Of a DNA stretch of 17,486 nt, positions 15,311 to 17,486 are shown one piece after another. The position numbers and the translations under genes were made by a program. The notes beneath the pieces are model-generated. The model worked only from the letters and a program-made list of their open reading frames with translations. It did not search any database and had not been told where the DNA came from. Origin of the DNA: CACEUX01 sp964404235 (GTDB lineage: Bacteria > Fidelibacterota > Marinisomatia > Marinisomatales > UBA1611); contig CAYOJL010000043.1 in NCBI GenBank assembly GCA_964404235.1, forward strand, positions 1-17,486. The letters run 5' to 3'. Each line of letters begins with the position of its first letter. Position 1 is the stretch's first letter.

Positions 15311-17486
15311 ATGAGATCAATTAAAAAATTCTTGATCATGGCGTCCTGCCTATTGGCGGGTCTATCCGCTACAGAGTGGGTGGACATGGGAGAGCCTCGT
15401 CCATTACAGCCTGTTTGGGATGTCAACATAATATCAGAGAATAATATTGAAATTTCCTTTGAACTTGGTGGGTATCATCACGAACTACTTGAAAATGGAA
15501 AAAATCATATTTCTTTCCCAGGAGGAGTTCCCATTCTTGAAAGAGGTGCTCCTGAAATGCCTCGAATGGCTCGTTCTATTATTATTCCTGATCTTGCAAA
15601 TATGGAATTATCAGTGATCAATACTGATTTTATCGACATACCTATGGATAATATAGAGCCATCGAAAGGTAATCTGACCCGTGATGTTGACCCTTCAACG
15701 ATCCCTTATTCTTATGGTAAACCTTACGAGACCAATGAATTCTATCCATCAGATATTGTTTTCTTAAGAGACCCCTATATCTTACGTTCTCTAAGAGGGC
15801 AAACAATAGTTTTTCAACCTATCCAGTATAACCCTATCGAAAGGATGCTTAGGGTCTATACCCATATAGAGATATCTATTCAGCAGAGTGGTCAAAGCCA
15901 GATCAATCCTTTAACAAGACGCCCTTTTAATGGCGGTTCTAGAGAATTTGAGAATATGTATAAAGAGCATTTTATTAACTATAATACAGATGACCGGTAT
16001 GATGTCCTTGGTGAACAAGGTCCAATGCTTGTGATCAGTTATGGTGATTTTATGGATGAGATGCAGACATTTGTAGACTGGAAGAACTATAAAGGTATCC
16101 CAACAGAAATGGTAGATATATCAGATGTAGGGGATGTCGATGATATGGCACAGTTGATAGAGGACCAATATTATGAGAATGGTATAGCATTTGTATTGCT
16201 GGTTGGAGATATTGATCAGATAGAGACCATACGTCGATCAAATGGTGCTGGGTCTAATAGTCCTTCGGACAATTCCCTTACTTTTGTTGCGGGTAGTGAT
16301 TATTACCCCGATCTTATTATAGGTCGTTTCTCAGCAGAGACTGGAGAGCACGTGGAAACAATGATCGATCGCACCATTGCCTATGAAATGGATCCTGACC
16401 CGTCTGCTGATTGGTATACAAAAGGATCTGGTTTTGCTTCTAACCAAGGACCTGGTGATGATGGTGAAAATGATGATGAACATATGGATAATATCCGTGA
16501 ACTTTTACTTGATTATACCTACGAAGAAGTTGACCAGATCTATGACCCAGATGGTACTGTTGCAGAGGGAGAAGCAGCTTTAAATGAGGGAAGATCTATC
16601 GTGAATTATACAGGGCATGGGTCCAATGGCTCTTGGGGCAATGGATGTCCAATGAATAATACTGATGTCAATAGCCTAATAAATATGGGGATGTATCCAT
16701 TTATTTGGTCTGTTGCATGTGTGAATGGAGAATTTGAACAAGGAACCTGTTTTGCTGAGACCTGGCTTCGTGCAACTCACTCCGATGGGACTCCTACAGG
16801 TGCTATTGCAACTTTAATGTCTACCGTAAATCAAGCCTGGAATCCTCCCATGGAAGGGCAGGATGAAATGAATGCGATCTTTGTTGAATCATATTCAGAT
16901 AATATAAAACGCACGTTTGGTGGATTATCTTTCAATGGCATGAACCAAATGAATGATAGTTATGGTTCGCAAGGCTACAATGAGACCTATTACTGGACCA
17001 TTTTTGGAGATCCTTCAGTTGTTGTACGCTCTGATACTCCAACAGAAATGGAAGTAAGTCACAGTGGGGTAATAATAATAGGTGCAACCAGTCTTAATGT
17101 TGAAACAGGTGTAAGTGGTGCGCTGGTATCACTATCAAGAGACGGCGAACTTCTATCATCAACCTATAGTGACCCCTCTGGTAATGCGGATTTAGAATTT
17201 GAGGATGCTTTGAATATTCCTGGCTCAGTTGATCTTGTTGTGACAGCCTATAATAAAATACCATATGAAGTATCTATCAATGTAATCGCTCCTGAAGGTG
17301 CCTACATGCTTATGGGTGATGTAACTGTGAGTGGTGGCGCTGATGATGTCCTTGATTATGGTGAGGTGGGACAACTTTATTCTACATTTGAAAATGTAGG
17401 ATCAGACCCATCAGAAGAACTGACCTTTATTCTTTCGAATGAAAGCCCTATAGTAAATATTATTACTCAAGAAATTATCTTAGAAT
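15311..17486 (+). CDS. Secreted gingipain-like C25 cysteine protease (N-terminal part, runs off the right edge)
   Basis: The frame is open from ATG 15311 to the last base, giving 725 residues with no stop. It starts with a Sec signal peptide (MRSIKKFLIMASCLLAGLSA, cut near residue 20). A propeptide region with PEMPRMARSIIIPD (about 83-96) follows, as in C25 zymogens. The catalytic domain runs from about GPMLVISYGDFMDEM to DPSVVVRSD. It includes FVLLVGDID, the SDYYPDLIIGRF segment, NYTGHGS with catalytic His436, and WSVACVNGEF with catalytic Cys470. These are the family dyad, so the enzyme looks active. Next comes a carboxypeptidase-regulatory/Ig-like module (LNVETGVSGALVSLSRDGE, with SGNADLEF), and then the start of another beta domain (VSGGADDVLDYGEVG). 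A C-terminal sorting domain is likely beyond the edge but not seen. It would degrade proteins outside the cell. Its separation from the operon by 84 bases suggests its own promoter. Confidence 0.9.
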   Translation, partial: MRSIKKFLIMASCLLAGLSATEWVDMGEPRPLQPVWDVNIISENNIEISFELGGYHHELLENGKNHISFPGGVPILERGAPEMPRMARSIIIPDLANMELSVINTDFIDIPMDNIEPSKGNLTRDVDPSTIPYSYGKPYETNEFYPSDIVFLRDPYILRSLRGQTIVFQPIQYNPIERMLRVYTHIEISIQQSGQSQINPLTRRPFNGGSREFENMYKEHFINYNTDDRYDVLGEQGPMLVISYGDFMDEMQTFVDWKNYKGIPTEMVDISDVGDVDDMAQLIEDQYYENGIAFVLLVGDIDQIETIRRSNGAGSNSPSDNSLTFVAGSDYYPDLIIGRFSAETGEHVETMIDRTIAYEMDPDPSADWYTKGSGFASNQGPGDDGENDDEHMDNIRELLLDYTYEEVDQIYDPDGTVAEGEAALNEGRSIVNYTGHGSNGSWGNGCPMNNTDVNSLINMGMYPFIWSVACVNGEFEQGTCFAETWLRATHSDGTPTGAIATLMSTVNQAWNPPMEGQDEMNAIFVESYSDNIKRTFGGLSFNGMNQMNDSYGSQGYNETYYWTIFGDPSVVVRSDTPTEMEVSHSGVIIIGATSLNVETGVSGALVSLSRDGELLSSTYSDPSGNADLEFEDALNIPGSVDLVVTAYNKIPYEVSINVIAPEGAYMLMGDVTVSGGADDVLDYGEVGQLYSTFENVGSDPSEELTFILSNESPIVNIITQEIILE

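Noticed and set aside
15244..15429. Minus-strand ORF across the upstream region and start of the C25 protease
   Set aside because: It is antisense to the clear signal peptide coding region and has no recognisable protein features or ribosome binding site.
1..17486. Mobile elements, CRISPR arrays, tRNA or rRNA genes
   Set aside because: I saw no transposase, integrase, inverted-repeat ends, repeat-spacer pattern or RNA gene signature on either strand.

Overview
The window looks like chromosomal DNA from a free-living, Gram-negative member of the FCB group. Candidatus Marinimicrobia (SAR406) is my best guess. It rests on family content (a LamG-bearing pseudopilin, a gingipain-like C25 protease, exported glycosidases and an SSS symporter), low GC, A-rich translation starts with few Shine-Dalgarno sites, and frequent TTG starts. 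No rRNA, tRNA or phylogenetic marker is present, so this is inference. Every gene lies on the + strand and the DNA is almost fully coding. There is no mobile element, CRISPR array, tRNA or rRNA, and no gene-free stretch longer than about 85 bases.

Region 1 (15-3996) is a five-gene minor-pseudopilin cassette. Four small proteins carry class III (prepilin) leaders of the G|FxxxE type. They are followed by a large GspK/PilX-type protein with no Glu at +5. The order matches the GspG-H-I-J-K (or FimT/U-PilV-W-X) order of type II secretion and type IV pilus tip complexes. The last gene has a LamG/concanavalin-like domain nested inside its beta-solenoid ectodomain, which suggests a tip adhesin or lectin.

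Region 2 (4058-15226) is a tightly packed, probably co-transcribed glycan-use operon. In order it encodes an exported GH29 alpha-L-fucosidase with a PA14 domain, a Tat-exported GH109-type alpha-N-acetylgalactosaminidase, an SSS sodium:sugar symporter, a galactokinase-like GHMP kinase, a sugar-1-phosphate nucleotidyltransferase, an exported LacZ-type GH2 beta-galactosidase, and a GT2 glycosyltransferase. The three glycosidases together would take apart an alpha-Fuc / alpha-GalNAc / beta-Gal glycan of blood-group-A or mucin type. The symporter would import the freed sugar, and the kinase and nucleotidyltransferase would turn it into sugar-1-P and NDP-sugar. No SusC/SusD pair or regulator is visible. 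The kinase start is hidden: it most likely begins at a TTG inside the end of the symporter gene.

Region 3 (15311-17486, running off the right edge) is the N-terminal 725 residues of a secreted gingipain-like C25 cysteine protease with signal peptide, propeptide, complete His/Cys catalytic pair and the start of Ig-like C-terminal modules.

Across the window the isoleucine codon depends strongly on the preceding base: ATC after G, ATT or ATA otherwise. This makes GATC very frequent, and it is the most unusual non-gene signal I could see.
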